A stretch of 64,000 bases of DNA from Salinispora oceanensis (GTDB taxonomy: Bacteria; Actinomycetota; Actinomycetes; Mycobacteriales; Micromonosporaceae). The stretch spans positions 799,390-863,389 of the forward strand of contig NZ_KB911579.1 of NCBI RefSeq assembly GCF_000383575.1. The letters are read 5' to 3'. A model generated the notes under the pieces. The model worked only from the letters and a program-made list of their open reading frames with translations, searched no databases and had not been told where the DNA came from. The position numbers and the translations under genes are program-made. Shown here one piece after another: positions 33,251 through 41,503 of the stretch. Position 1 is the first letter of the stretch. Each line of letters starts with the position of its first letter.

Positions 33251-34339
33251 GTGAACACCTCCGAGACGAACCGGCTCAGCGACCAGCGGATCGACCGCGT
33301 GGTGCCGCTGACCACCCCGGCCCTGCTACACCACGAGCTCCCCCTGGACAGCTCGCTCACCTCGGCCGTACTTACTGGCAGACGGGCCGTCAGCCGAGTG
33401 TTGGACCGCGCGGACGACCGCCTCCTAGTGGTGGTCGGCCCCTGCTCTGTACATGATCCGGTCGCCGCGCTCGCCTACGCGCACCGGCTCCGCGAGCTCG
33501 CCGATCGGCTCGCCGACGACCTGCTCGTGGTGATGCGGGTCTACTTCGAGAAGCCGCGCTCGACCGTCGGCTGGAAAGGGCTGATCAACGACCCCGGGCT
33601 GGACGGCTCCGGTGATGTGAACACCGGCCTGCGTCGGGCCCGGGCACTCCTGATTGACGTGCTGCGCCTGGGTCTTCCGGTCGGCTGCGAGTTCCTGGAC
33701 CCGATCACCCCGCAGTACATCGCCGACACGGTGGCGTGGGGCGCGATCGGCGCCCGGACGGTGGAGAGCCAGGTGCACCGCCAGCTCGCCTCCGGCCTGT
33801 CGATGCCGATCGGCATGAAGAACCGTCCCGACGGCAGCATCTCCACCGCAACGGACGCCATCCGAGCGGCCGGGGTGCCGCACGTCTTCCCCGGCATCGA
33901 CAACTCCGGCACCCCGGCGATCATGCACACCCGCGGTAACACCGACGGCCACCTGGTGCTACGCGGTGGCGGCAACCAGCCGAACTACGACGCCGAGTCG
34001 GTGAGCGACGCGCTGGCGCTGCTGCGCGCCGCCGGGCTTCCCGAACGACTGGTCATCGACGCCAGCCACGCCAACAGCGGCAAGGACCACCGCAACCAGC
34101 CGCTCGTCGCCGCCGACGTGGCCGCCCAACTCGCCGGCGGCCAGCACGGCATCGTCGGCGTCATGCTGGAGAGCTTCCTGCTTGCGGGTCGGCAGGACCT
34201 GGACCCGACCCGCGAGCTGACGTACGGACAGTCGATCACCGACGCCTGCATCGGCTGGGACACCACGGAGGAGGTCCTGGCTGACCTGGCGGCCGCCGTA
34301 CGCACCCGGCGTCGGGCTCCGGCCGTCACCCCTGCCTGA
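33251..34339 (+). CDS. 3-deoxy-7-phosphoheptulonate (DAHP) synthase, class I
   Basis: Condenses phosphoenolpyruvate and erythrose 4-phosphate, the first shikimate-pathway step. The 362 residues match class I (AroF/G/H-type) enzymes: VVGPCSVHD, EKPRSTVGWKGLINDP, VGCEFLDPITPQY, MPIGMKNRPDG and DASHANSGKDHRNQP, with the metal and substrate residues present. Most actinomycetes rely on a class II enzyme, so this is likely a second isoenzyme. GTG 33251 has GAAGGGA eight bases upstream. Transcription is probably attenuated by the leader described above. Confidence 0.95.
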   Translation: MNTSETNRLSDQRIDRVVPLTTPALLHHELPLDSSLTSAVLTGRRAVSRVLDRADDRLLVVVGPCSVHDPVAALAYAHRLRELADRLADDLLVVMRVYFEKPRSTVGWKGLINDPGLDGSGDVNTGLRRARALLIDVLRLGLPVGCEFLDPITPQYIADTVAWGAIGARTVESQVHRQLASGLSMPIGMKNRPDGSISTATDAIRAAGVPHVFPGIDNSGTPAIMHTRGNTDGHLVLRGGGNQPNYDAESVSDALALLRAAGLPERLVIDASHANSGKDHRNQPLVAADVAAQLAGGQHGIVGVMLESFLLAGRQDLDPTRELTYGQSITDACIGWDTTEEVLADLAAAVRTRRRAPAVTPA

Positions 34340-34387
34340 CGCCGGGCGGGGTGGTTTACGGGGTACGGCCCCGGGTAGGTGGGCGCC

Positions 34388-34624
34388 GTGACCGACAACC
34401 CACCCGTAACCGCGGTGCCCAAGACCGAGTCGGACCTGCGCCGTCTCGACGACCTACTCGAGGAGCTCTACCGCGGCCAGGAACGGATCAGCCAGGGCGA
34501 CATCTACCGGCGGGCGGTAGCCGCCGAGATGCCGGCGGCGCTCCTCACCCGTATCGGCGGACTACCCGAGGGCGAGTACTCCGTGGATGAGGCGGCCGAC
34601 CTGCTGGGCGGATCGGCCGCCTGA
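34388..34624 (+). CDS. Small conserved hypothetical protein (possible DUF2795-like tail)
   Basis: A 78-residue acidic protein. The C-terminal part LLTRIGGLPEGEYSVDEAADLLGG resembles the short helix-turn-helix of DUF2795 proteins, but the match is not firm. The first half is a charged amphipathic helix (SDLRRLDDLLEELYRGQERI). GTG 34388 has AGGTGG upstream. It is 48 bases after the DAHP synthase gene and may be cotranscribed with it. Confidence 0.6.
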   Translation: MTDNPPVTAVPKTESDLRRLDDLLEELYRGQERISQGDIYRRAVAAEMPAALLTRIGGLPEGEYSVDEAADLLGGSAA

Positions 34625-34714
34625 CCGGGCTGCCGCCGAGGAGCCGGTCCGGGTGGTCCGGCGACGCACGGGTCGGGGCGCCCAGCCCGGTGATCCGACG
34701 TGAAGGAGAGTGAC

Positions 34715-34921
34715 ATGTCCCAGCCCGCCCGGCGACGCTCGGAGCAACAGGAACAGCTCGCGGCCCTCGGCCAGCCGCCGGAGGGTCGGGACACGCTACC
34801 GGAGCCGGACTTCGCCCGGGAGCACGATGTCACGGCGGTTGATCGAGACATCATCACCGGCGCGGACGCCGACGAGCGGGAGGCGGAGTCTCCCCGAGGT
34901 TGGTCGGGGGAGGAGAGCTGA
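34715..34921 (+). CDS. Small disordered acidic hypothetical protein, 68 residues
   Basis: Polar and acidic throughout (MSQPARRRSEQQEQLAALGQ ...), with no hydrophobic core, so probably intrinsically disordered. GGAG lies six bases before the ATG, and GC3 is gene-like. I do not recognise a family. A strong hairpin follows 43 bases downstream. Confidence 0.55.
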   Translation: MSQPARRRSEQQEQLAALGQPPEGRDTLPEPDFAREHDVTAVDRDIITGADADEREAESPRGWSGEES

Positions 34922-34963
34922 GAGCCTGCTGCTTCGGTCGGCGTGGGGCACCACCAGAACACC

Positions 34964-35012
34964 CGCCCGGTCGCGGGCGGGCCGGTAGCCCGGCCCCGCC
35001 CGCGACCGGGCG
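34964..35012. terminator. Long GC-rich hairpin, bidirectional terminator
   Basis: CGCCCGGTCGCGGGCGGG (from 34964) pairs with its near-perfect complement ending at 35012 through a 20-plus bp stem with one bulge and a very short loop. It lies between convergent genes ending at 34921 and 35040. Confidence 0.8.
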
Positions 35013-35039
35013 ACGGATGTGCTCGTTCGGCTGGGCTGA

Positions 35040-35567
35040 CTAACCCTCGCTCCGCTCGGCGCCCTGCTGCGCTGTCGCGTACGCCAGCTGAATGAAGTCC
35101 GAGGCCGTCATGGCGGTGAGCGCCGTGGCGACGAGACGGGTCAGCCGCGGCGCCAGCACCAGCCCTCCGGTGAGCCCGGTGGCCACCCAGACAGCCAGGC
35201 AGAACGGGCAACTGAGCAGCTCACCGACGGCGTGCCGGGTGGGACTGCCCGAGTCGCGCACCTCCTCCATCACCTCGCCGCTGCCGATCGGCCGGGCGTA
35301 GCGGGTGAACGGCGCCCGCACCGGGCTGGTCACGGCTTTCTTGGAGAGCAACCGGCTGAGCTTGTGGGTTGCGATGGCCAGCAGGACCACGTCGGCCGTC
35401 GCCGGTCGCTCCGGCAGCGGCCGGCGAGTCACCTTCACCAGCCCGACGATCGCGGCCGTCACCCCGGTGTAGGCACCCATGGCCACGAGGTAGCCGCCGA
35501 GTGGCCGGTACTCGTGCGGCGCGTAGGCCCGACGCAGGCGGGTCACCTTCGCCTTCAACTTGGTCAC
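35040..35567 (-). CDS. DUF1360 family membrane protein
   Basis: A 175-residue protein matching DUF1360. It has THKLSRLLSKKAVTSPVRAPFTRY, the GELLSCPFCLAVWVA segment with its Cys-x-x-Cys pair, and membrane helices at about 25-45, 65-80, 118-140 and near the C-terminus. The CPFC motif is a fixed feature of the family and may be redox-active or bind metal; the function is unknown. It overlaps no neighbour. Confidence 0.85.
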   Translation of the reverse strand: MTKLKAKVTRLRRAYAPHEYRPLGGYLVAMGAYTGVTAAIVGLVKVTRRPLPERPATADVVLLAIATHKLSRLLSKKAVTSPVRAPFTRYARPIGSGEVMEEVRDSGSPTRHAVGELLSCPFCLAVWVATGLTGGLVLAPRLTRLVATALTAMTASDFIQLAYATAQQGAERSEG

Positions 35568-35618
35568 CGCTCCCTCGGTCTGGTCGCCGAGCCGAACGGC
35601 TCGACGGTTGCCCCCGGC

Positions 35619-35936
35619 TCAACCCGCCTGCAGGTTGTCGGCCACCGCTTCGGCAAGGTCTGCCAACGCCTCGTCCACCAGCCGGTCGGCGGTACCACCG
35701 GTCAGGTCGAGCCGGATCCACGCCCCGCCGGCATCTGCCGGGTCAACCCGGATCTCGGCGGTCCAGTCCCCGGTGGCCCGCCAGCGGGCCGTCAGCTCCG
35801 CCGGACGGATGTCCGTAGCCGGCCGGCCGCCGGCGCGAAGCGGCTCGGGGAGCCACGCCGACATCCGGTCCGGGTCGATCGCCGTGTTGAACACGACCTC
35901 CGGGGGGGCCGACATACCCCGCTCGGCTGACGCCAT
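35619..35936 (-). CDS. Small SRPBCC/START-like protein
   Basis: A 105-residue protein with APPEVVFNTAIDPDRMSAWLP near its start, the typical opening helix and strand of SRPBCC (polyketide cyclase/START) proteins, and a long C-terminal helix LVDEALADLAEAVADNL. It is shorter than the usual 140-150, so the hydrophobic cavity would be reduced. Its ATG overlaps the stop of the gene upstream (TGATG), indicating coupling. Confidence 0.65.
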   Translation of the reverse strand: MASAERGMSAPPEVVFNTAIDPDRMSAWLPEPLRAGGRPATDIRPAELTARWRATGDWTAEIRVDPADAGGAWIRLDLTGGTADRLVDEALADLAEAVADNLQAG

Positions 35937-36256
35937 CACGACCCCCGCAGTCGGCTCGGGTCAACCTCCCGCCCCGGACGCCGGGCGAGGTACTCGGTCT
36001 CGAGCTCGGCGGTCCGACGCAGGTGGGTGGCGAGCGCCGCGTCGGCGGCGTGCCGCAGGGTGTCCAGCCGCGTTCGGTGCAGGCTGTGCAACTCACGGAT
36101 CAGGTCAGCCTCGCCGAGTTCGGCAGGGTCGACGCCGAGCGCCTCGCCGTCGGAGTCCGCGGTGCCGGAGGCCCGGTCGTGCAGGTGGTCTCCATCCCAT
36201 TCGGGCATCCGCTGCTCCGGGCTCTGGTACTCATCCCGCCGCACGGATCCGGTCAT
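35936..36256 (-). CDS. DUF6158-like small protein
   Basis: A 106-residue protein with a charged N-terminus and the block ELGEADLIRELHSLHRTRLD, then TLRHAADAALATHLRRTAEL and LARRPGREVDPSRLR. I associate this block with the actinobacterial DUF6158 family (from memory, unconfirmed). The second of two adjacent ATGs (36256) is chosen, with GGAGG five bases before it. The first gene of a pair with the SRPBCC-like protein. Confidence 0.65.
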   Translation of the reverse strand: MTGSVRRDEYQSPEQRMPEWDGDHLHDRASGTADSDGEALGVDPAELGEADLIRELHSLHRTRLDTLRHAADAALATHLRRTAELETEYLARRPGREVDPSRLRGS

Positions 36257-36367
36257 CATCGCCTCCTTCGCTGTTCTGGGCTGGCGTCTAGCCGGATGCC
36301 CACCCGAGGTGCCGACAAACCAGCCCGCCGCCAGGACACGGCTGTCGGAACGCGCCCCCGTCCCCGG

Positions 36368-36373
36368 TACTCT
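36368..36373 (+). promoter_or_regulatory. Probable -10 box (TACTCT), leaderless
   Basis: Seven bases lie between it and ATG 36381, which has no Shine-Dalgarno sequence. Confidence 0.45.
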
Positions 36374-36380
36374 CGAGGCT

Positions 36381-36794
36381 ATGAAGCGGCTCTGGACCCC
36401 GGCGTGGATCGTGCGCCATGTGGCCATGGTCGTGCTCGTCGTAGGCTTCCTCGGGCTCGGCTGGTGGCAGCTCAGCCGCGCGGCCGGCGGCAATCCAATC
36501 AGCTGGGGATACGCCGTGGAGTGGCCGGTTTTCGCCGGGTTCGTCGTCTTCGTCTGGTGGCGGGAGGTCCGCCAAGAGCTCCGCGGGCCCGAGGCGCCGG
36601 GCGTAGCGGCGGAAAGCACCGAGTCGTCCGCGACCACCGAGCCCACCCAGCTGGCGGTGCGCCGGCCGGTACGGGTCAGCCGTACGGCGACCACCGTGTC
36701 GGACAGTGACGATCCGGAGCTCAGCGCCTACAACCGCTACCTGCGGTGGTTGACCGACAATCCGGGTGCTCGGCCCGGCGACTACCCCGGCTAG
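36381..36794 (+). CDS. Two-helix membrane protein of unknown function
   Basis: A 137-residue protein with helices at about 14-31 (VAMVVLVVGFLGLGWWQL) and 43-60 (VEWPVFAGFVVFVWW), then a cytoplasmic tail rich in Ala/Thr/Glu that ends SAYNRYLRWLTDNPG. The ending with a conserved-looking YNRYLRWL block is common in small actinobacterial membrane proteins next to DUF3817 genes. It is 24 bases upstream of such a gene, so they form an operon. Confidence 0.75.
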   Translation: MKRLWTPAWIVRHVAMVVLVVGFLGLGWWQLSRAAGGNPISWGYAVEWPVFAGFVVFVWWREVRQELRGPEAPGVAAESTESSATTEPTQLAVRRPVRVSRTATTVSDSDDPELSAYNRYLRWLTDNPGARPGDYPG

Positions 36795-36818
36795 GCCGGG
36801 TCGGAAGGACGGACGACG

Positions 36819-37154
36819 GTGGGCGCAGCCCTGACCCGGTACCGCGTGATCGCCTGGATCGTCGGCGTGGTGCTGATCCTGCTCATGGTGATCGGAATGC
36901 CGCTCAAGTACGGGTTCGACTATCCGATTGTGGTGGAAACGGTGGGCCAGGCCCACGGCTTCCTCTACATGGTCTACCTGGTGGCCGCCTTCGACCTGTC
37001 CCGGCGGGCCGGCTGGCCGTTGTCACGCATGATCTTGGTGATGTTGGCGGGAACCGTTCCGTTCGTCTCCTTCTTCGCCGAGCGGCGGGTGAGCAGGTGG
37101 GTGACCGGACAGGCCGCGATTCCGGAGCCGGTGGCCAGCACCCCGGTCCGATAG
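36819..37154 (+). CDS. DUF3817 family membrane protein
   Basis: A 111-residue integral membrane protein with three helices. YRVIAWIVGVVLILLMVIGMPLKY, then VGQAHGFLYMVYLVAAFDL and ILVMLAGTVPFVSFFAERRV, form the DUF3817 signature (the GxAHGxLY motif). Its role is unknown, although the family occurs beside transport or cell-envelope genes. GTG start; GGAAGGAC lies upstream. Confidence 0.88.
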   Translation: MGAALTRYRVIAWIVGVVLILLMVIGMPLKYGFDYPIVVETVGQAHGFLYMVYLVAAFDLSRRAGWPLSRMILVMLAGTVPFVSFFAERRVSRWVTGQAAIPEPVASTPVR

Positions 37155-37331
37155 AAGTTCACATACTTCCGTTCAGCAACAATCGCCTCGACTTCCCCTG
37201 CGGTTCACTCCTGCCCCGGGTTACCTTGTCCAGGTCGGCCCGCCCAACGCCGTCCGTCCGGAGGGCACGGGCCCGGCGCCGCTGGGCCTCCGCCCCCACC
37301 CGGTGGCTGGTGGGAGAAGGAGCCGTCGCAC

Positions 37332-38303
37332 TTGTCGTCCATCCGGAAACGACTACCCGCCCTCGCCGTCGCGGCGATCTTGGCCACGCTGGTCGCACCG
37401 GTCACGCCCGCCCAGGCCGAGCCCTCCCCCGCCGAGCTGACCCGGCGGATCGAGAAAGCCTCCACCGAGCTGGAGCAGGTCGTGGAGGCGCACAACACCC
37501 TTGCCGAAGGCCTCAAGGCGAACAAAGCCACCCTGGCCCGGTTGACCGCCCAGCTGGGCCCGCTGGAAGAACAGGTCGCGCAGCACCGGGCCGAGGCCAG
37601 CCAGCTGGCGGTGGCCGCGTACAAGACCGGTGAACTCGGCACCGCCACCGCATTGCTGAGCCCAGACGACAGCACGACCCTGGTCAACCGGCTCACCACC
37701 GTCGACAAACTCGCCCGGGAGCGGCAGAAGCGAATCACCGCCTTCACCAACGACCAGCGTCAACTCCTCGCGCAACGGAGCCGGGTGGAGACGACCGTGG
37801 AGAAGGCGACAGCGCAGGCCCGAGGGCTGGCCAGCAGCCGCAAGCGGATCGAGCGCGACTTGGCCGACCTGTACGAACTGCGACGGCAGGCGTACGGCCG
37901 GGCAACCGAACGCTCCACGGCCAGCGCAGACGACGTCCAAGCGGCACCATCAGTCTCCGGCGCGGCCGGGGTGGCGGTGCGGTACGCGTACGGGGCGCTG
38001 GGCAAGCCCTACCGGTGGGGTGGGGACGGCGGCGCCGGTTACGACTGCTCGGGCCTGACCTCGGCGGCGTGGCGAGCGGCCGGAAAATCGCTTCCGCACA
38101 GCACCCGCCGGCAGTGGGGGGTGGTGGCGCACATCAAACGCCACGACCTGAGTCCCGGCGATCTGGTCTTCTACCGCGGGCTCGGACATGTCGCCCTCTA
38201 CGTGGGCAATGGTCAGATCATTGACGCCCCCACCGCCGGGCGCAATGTACTCAAACGCGACATGAACATCATGCCGATCGTGGGGTACGGCCGGGTCCGC
38301 TGA
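37332..38303 (+). CDS. Secreted NlpC/P60 peptidoglycan endopeptidase with coiled-coil domain
   Basis: A 323-residue cell-wall hydrolase that cuts peptidoglycan stem peptides. A Sec signal peptide (residues 1-29, ending AQA) is followed by a long coiled-coil region (about 32-190), typical of RipA/RipC-like hydrolases that need activation, and a C40 domain with catalytic Cys (YDCSGL, about 239) and His (LGHVALYVG, about 286). The start is TTG with AAGGAG ten bases upstream. The coiled coil suggests control by an FtsEX-type partner, which is not in the window. Confidence 0.92.
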   Translation: MSSIRKRLPALAVAAILATLVAPVTPAQAEPSPAELTRRIEKASTELEQVVEAHNTLAEGLKANKATLARLTAQLGPLEEQVAQHRAEASQLAVAAYKTGELGTATALLSPDDSTTLVNRLTTVDKLARERQKRITAFTNDQRQLLAQRSRVETTVEKATAQARGLASSRKRIERDLADLYELRRQAYGRATERSTASADDVQAAPSVSGAAGVAVRYAYGALGKPYRWGGDGGAGYDCSGLTSAAWRAAGKSLPHSTRRQWGVVAHIKRHDLSPGDLVFYRGLGHVALYVGNGQIIDAPTAGRNVLKRDMNIMPIVGYGRVR

Positions 38304-38319
38304 CCAGCCCACCCGAGTA

Positions 38320-38353
38320 GGGCCGGGCCAGCGTCCCAGCGGACGCCGGCCCG
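38320..38353. terminator. Bulged hairpin between convergent genes
   Basis: GGGCCGG...GCGTCC pairs with GGACGCCGGCCC across a CAGC loop with one bulge. It lies between the NlpC/P60 gene and the sigma factor gene, which converge. Confidence 0.5.
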
Positions 38354-38360
38354 GTACCAC

Positions 38361-39353
38361 TCAGGCTGCTGCCTGGAGCCCCTCGGCGCGGGCCAGCTCG
38401 CGCAGCCGGCCGAGCGCCTGAATCTCCAGCTGTCGGATCCGCTCCCGCGAGAGCGAAAAGCGTGAGGCCACCTCGGTCAGCGAATGCTCCCGACCGTCCT
38501 CAAGGCCGTACCGGGCGCGCATGATGCCCGCCGACCGGTCGTCCAGGTGACTGAGGAGGCCCTCGATGCGCTGCCGTTCCAGACCGGTGAGGACAATATC
38601 CTCGGGGGACGGCGCATCGCTGTCAGCGACCAGGTCACCGAGGTTGGTGTCGCCGTCGTCACCGACCGGGGTATCCAACGACACGGTGTCCTGCGACCAG
38701 CGAACCAGCTCGTTGACCCGCTCGACAGTGACGCCGAGGGCCGTGGCGATCTGCTCCGGCTCCGGGTCGCTGCCGAGCTCACGGGTGAGCTGGCGGGCCA
38801 CGTTCCGCATCCGGTTGACATCCTCCACCAGGTGCACCGGCAGCCGCACGGTGCGCTCCTGCTGGGCGATCGCCCGGCTGATCGCCTGGCGGATCCACCA
38901 GGTCGCGTAGGTGGAAAACTTGAAGCCACGCTCGTAGTCGAACTTCTCCACCGCCCGGACCAGACCGGTGTTGCCCTCCTGGATCAGATCCAACATGGGC
39001 ATCCCGGAACGGACATACCGTCGGGCGATCGACACGACCAGTCGCAGGTTGGCCCGGATGAACAGGTCCTTGGCCCGCACCCCCTCGGCGACCAGCCGTT
39101 GGAGGTCCGCTTTCTCCACGCCGGCCGGGACGCGATCCTCGTCGAGCAGATGCTCTGCGTAGAGGCCAGCCTCGATCGCCTTGGAAAGATCGACCTCCGT
39201 GGCGGCGTCCAGCAACGGCGTCCGGGAAATCTCGTGAAGGTAGACGCCGACCAGATCGCGCTCCTCGGCGACCTCGTCGGTCCGCATGCCGATATTCTTG
39301 TCCACGTTGCCCACGGTCCCCTCGCTCGCGCCGGTTGCCCGGTTCCTTGCCAT
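38361..39353 (-). CDS. RNA polymerase sigma factor, sigma-70 group 1/2 (SigB/HrdB-like)
   Basis: A principal-like sigma factor of 330 residues. After a short N-terminus come region 1.2 (DLVGVYLHEISRTPLL), region 2 (AKDLFIRANLRLVVSIARRY, QEGNTGLVRAVEKFDYERGFKFSTYATWWIRQAI), region 3, and region 4 with a -35 helix-turn-helix (TEVASRFSLSRERIRQLE). It lacks the long acidic extension of RpoD/HrdB, so it is probably a non-essential group 2 factor. ATG 39353 or the GTG at 39359 may start it; a later GTG (VGNVDKN) is also possible. Confidence 0.92.
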   Translation of the reverse strand: MARNRATGASEGTVGNVDKNIGMRTDEVAEERDLVGVYLHEISRTPLLDAATEVDLSKAIEAGLYAEHLLDEDRVPAGVEKADLQRLVAEGVRAKDLFIRANLRLVVSIARRYVRSGMPMLDLIQEGNTGLVRAVEKFDYERGFKFSTYATWWIRQAISRAIAQQERTVRLPVHLVEDVNRMRNVARQLTRELGSDPEPEQIATALGVTVERVNELVRWSQDTVSLDTPVGDDGDTNLGDLVADSDAPSPEDIVLTGLERQRIEGLLSHLDDRSAGIMRARYGLEDGREHSLTEVASRFSLSRERIRQLEIQALGRLRELARAEGLQAAA

Positions 39354-39785
39354 CCCCACGTCCGCCAGCTCCCTCCCCGTACCCTCCGCTGCTGCTCATC
39401 GGCGCTGACACCTGCACAACAGTTGAGACGCGTCAGGGATTCCATATCGTGAGTCGAACGTGTCACGAATGCCTGATAATTTGCTGAGAGCACGATCCAT
39501 ATTTGCTGTCAGCACCTCAGGTGGCAGCCCTGAGCTGAGCACGACGTCCGTTTAGCCTGGATCGACGGCCACCGGGCCTGGGTTAATGGCAACACCACCC
39601 CGACCAAGGGCACAGCGACCCGGGTCACCACCGAACTGCGATCCTGGTCACGCCCAGTTCTGCCACGGCGGCCCGGTCGGTTCATCCACGCCCGTGGTGA
39701 TACCCCGCGCCCGGGTGAACAATCCGCGGGCAGGGTCCATGCCGGGCCAGGGCCAGCCCGACAGCCACCCCACCATTCGTGCCGA
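39354..39785. other. Region between sigma factor and kinase, no gene recognised
   Basis: The 430 bases upstream of the sigma factor include an AT-richer block (39440-39510) that should hold its promoter. The remainder, up to the kinase stop, shows no credible reading frame on codon usage. Confidence 0.4.
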
Positions 39786-40475
39786 TCATCGAGGCAGCGG
39801 AACCGGAGCGGACTCCGGCGCCGCGCCCCACCAACTGCGCAGGTGCTCCCTGATCTGCTGGCTCACCTCGTCCGCCGGACGGTCCGCATCCACCAGCACG
39901 AAGGTGGAGTGCTCTGGCAAGCTCCGGTACGCGCGATCCGCCGCGATCAGGTATCGCATGCTCTCGTGGTCAGTGCCGCGCCGCTCGATCCGCCGGTACG
40001 CCTCAGCGGGATTGACCGCCAGCAGGAACGTTACCTGCGGCCGGGGAAAGACCCGGTAGCCGAGCCGGGCCAGCCGCTCCCACCGGTGACCGCCGTGCGC
40101 CCGAATGCTCGCGTACTGGCAGGCGGAGTAGCGGTCCATCACCGCGACCCGGCCGGTCAGCCGACGCACCAGCAGGGCGGCGGCGATAGCGAGCCACCGC
40201 AGGACAGACTCCGCGACCAGGAGGCCGGCCCGCCCGAGGAGTCGCTGCGCGTCCCGCCGACCCAGCCGCCGCGCCATCCGGCCGAGGAAACGCCGGCCAC
40301 CGGCGTTGCGATGGTAGGTGGCGGGCAGCCCGACCGCGGTCAGCGCGGCAGCCAACCGGTGGGCTTGCGTCGTTTTCCCCGAACCGTCGATGCCGATCAG
40401 GGCGACGGCACGCAGTCGGGCCCTGCCGCGTCGCGATCGGGCCCTGCCGGGTCGCGCCCCATTGAGATCGGCCAT
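39786..40475 (-). CDS. Thymidylate-kinase-like P-loop protein
   Basis: A 229-residue P-loop kinase. The Walker A motif GIDGSGKTT follows a basic N-terminus. A DRY-type motif (VMDRYSACQYAS) and the lid region are as in dTMP kinases, and the C-terminal half has FPRPQVTFLLAVNPAEAYRRI, typical of the family. It is more divergent than housekeeping Tmk and may act on another nucleotide or lipid. Leaderless start at ATG 40475. It is divergent from the nucleotidyltransferase gene. Confidence 0.8.
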   Translation of the reverse strand: MADLNGARPGRARSRRGRARLRAVALIGIDGSGKTTQAHRLAAALTAVGLPATYHRNAGGRRFLGRMARRLGRRDAQRLLGRAGLLVAESVLRWLAIAAALLVRRLTGRVAVMDRYSACQYASIRAHGGHRWERLARLGYRVFPRPQVTFLLAVNPAEAYRRIERRGTDHESMRYLIAADRAYRSLPEHSTFVLVDADRPADEVSQQIREHLRSWWGAAPESAPVPLPR

Positions 40476-40482
40476 CCTGCAC

Positions 40483-40488
40483 ACGCTA
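40483..40488 (-). promoter_or_regulatory. Probable -10 box (TAGCGT on the minus strand), leaderless
   Basis: Seven bases separate it from ATG 40475 of the kinase-like gene. Confidence 0.45.
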
Positions 40489-40633
40489 TCCGACCCGCGC
40501 TCCCACTCTGTCGGCCTATCCACCACTTTTGGTGGCAGTTGACGCTTTCCCGCGCGCTGCGCCAGGTGTGGCAGACCACGATGCCGGGTACCGACCTGAC
40601 AACTCCTCCCGACCACCAGGAACGGAGAGCCAA

Positions 40634-41218
40634 ATGGCCGAGCGCGGGGCCGAAACCCTGGTGCACACGCTGAAGAAGGTCGCCGCCGTGCTCAAACAGG
40701 AAGACATCCCCTTCGCGCTCGGCGGCAGCTTCGCGGTCTACGCGCACGGCGGCCACTCCAGCGAACACGACGTCGACTTCCTGATCCGGGAGGTAGACGT
40801 TGACCACGCCCTGGGTGCCCTGGTCGCGGCCGGCTTCCTCGCCGAGCGCCCGCCCGAGGACTGGCTGGTCAAGGTCTTCGACGACGACCGCGCGGTGGAT
40901 TTGATCCACCGACCCGTCGAAACACCGGTGACGGACAAGACCTTCGTCGAGACCATCGTCCGGCCGGTGGACGCGATCCACATGCCGGTGCTCTCGGCGA
41001 CCCAGTTGATGGTGCACAAGCTGCTCAGCTTCTCGCAGCACTACTGCGACTTCACCCGGGGCCTGCCCCTGGCTCGCTCGCTGCGCGAGCAGATCGACTG
41101 GGAACGGGTATGCCGGGACACGCGCCACTCGCCGTACGCCGAGGCGTTTCTGGTGCTGCTGGACCGGCTTGAGGTGGTGGCGTACGCCGGCACCCCGGAA
41201 CGAGAGGGGACACCGTGA
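40634..41218 (+). CDS. Nucleotidyltransferase-fold protein
   Basis: A 194-residue protein with the GGSFAVYAHG...HDVDF arrangement of nucleotidyltransferases (GGS, then D-x-D), near residues 30-53. These mostly small proteins occur as stress or toxin-type enzymes, or in repair. The substrate is unknown. The GTGA overlap with the BON gene and close spacing suggest an operon running to TspO. GGAG lies six bases before the ATG. Confidence 0.75.
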   Translation: MAERGAETLVHTLKKVAAVLKQEDIPFALGGSFAVYAHGGHSSEHDVDFLIREVDVDHALGALVAAGFLAERPPEDWLVKVFDDDRAVDLIHRPVETPVTDKTFVETIVRPVDAIHMPVLSATQLMVHKLLSFSQHYCDFTRGLPLARSLREQIDWERVCRDTRHSPYAEAFLVLLDRLEVVAYAGTPEREGTP

Positions 41219-41493
41219 CCGAACACCACGACGTTGCCACGCGACGAGCGACCGACGCGTACGTGGCAGCCGAGATTCACCGGCTCCTCGCCGAGGACCC
41301 CGACGTGGCCGAGCAGGGCATCACCGTGGTCCGCCGGGAGCTCGGCCTGGTGCTGCACGGCGAGGTGGAGAGCGCACAGCGCCGGGACGAGATTCTCCGG
41401 CGGGTCGCCGAGCACTTCCCGGAACTGGCGGTCACCAGCGACATCGGGGTAATCCGCGCGCACCCGCCCACGGAAATCGAACAACTGCCCTGA
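41215..41493 (+). CDS. BON domain protein
   Basis: A 92-residue protein with the BON fold: TDAYVAAEIHRLLAEDPDVAEQGITVVRRELGLVLHGEVES, with a conserved glycine after the second strand. BON domains bind phospholipid or sit in envelope proteins; without a signal peptide this one is cytoplasmic. The GTG start overlaps the nucleotidyltransferase stop. Confidence 0.8.
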   Translation: MTEHHDVATRRATDAYVAAEIHRLLAEDPDVAEQGITVVRRELGLVLHGEVESAQRRDEILRRVAEHFPELAVTSDIGVIRAHPPTEIEQLP

Positions 41494-41503
41494 GGGAGAC
41501 CCG

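Noticed and set aside
37155..37331. Possible c-di-AMP (ydaO-type) riboswitch before the NlpC/P60 gene, a common arrangement in actinobacteria
   Set aside because: I could not find the conserved core sequence blocks; a covariance-model search would settle it.
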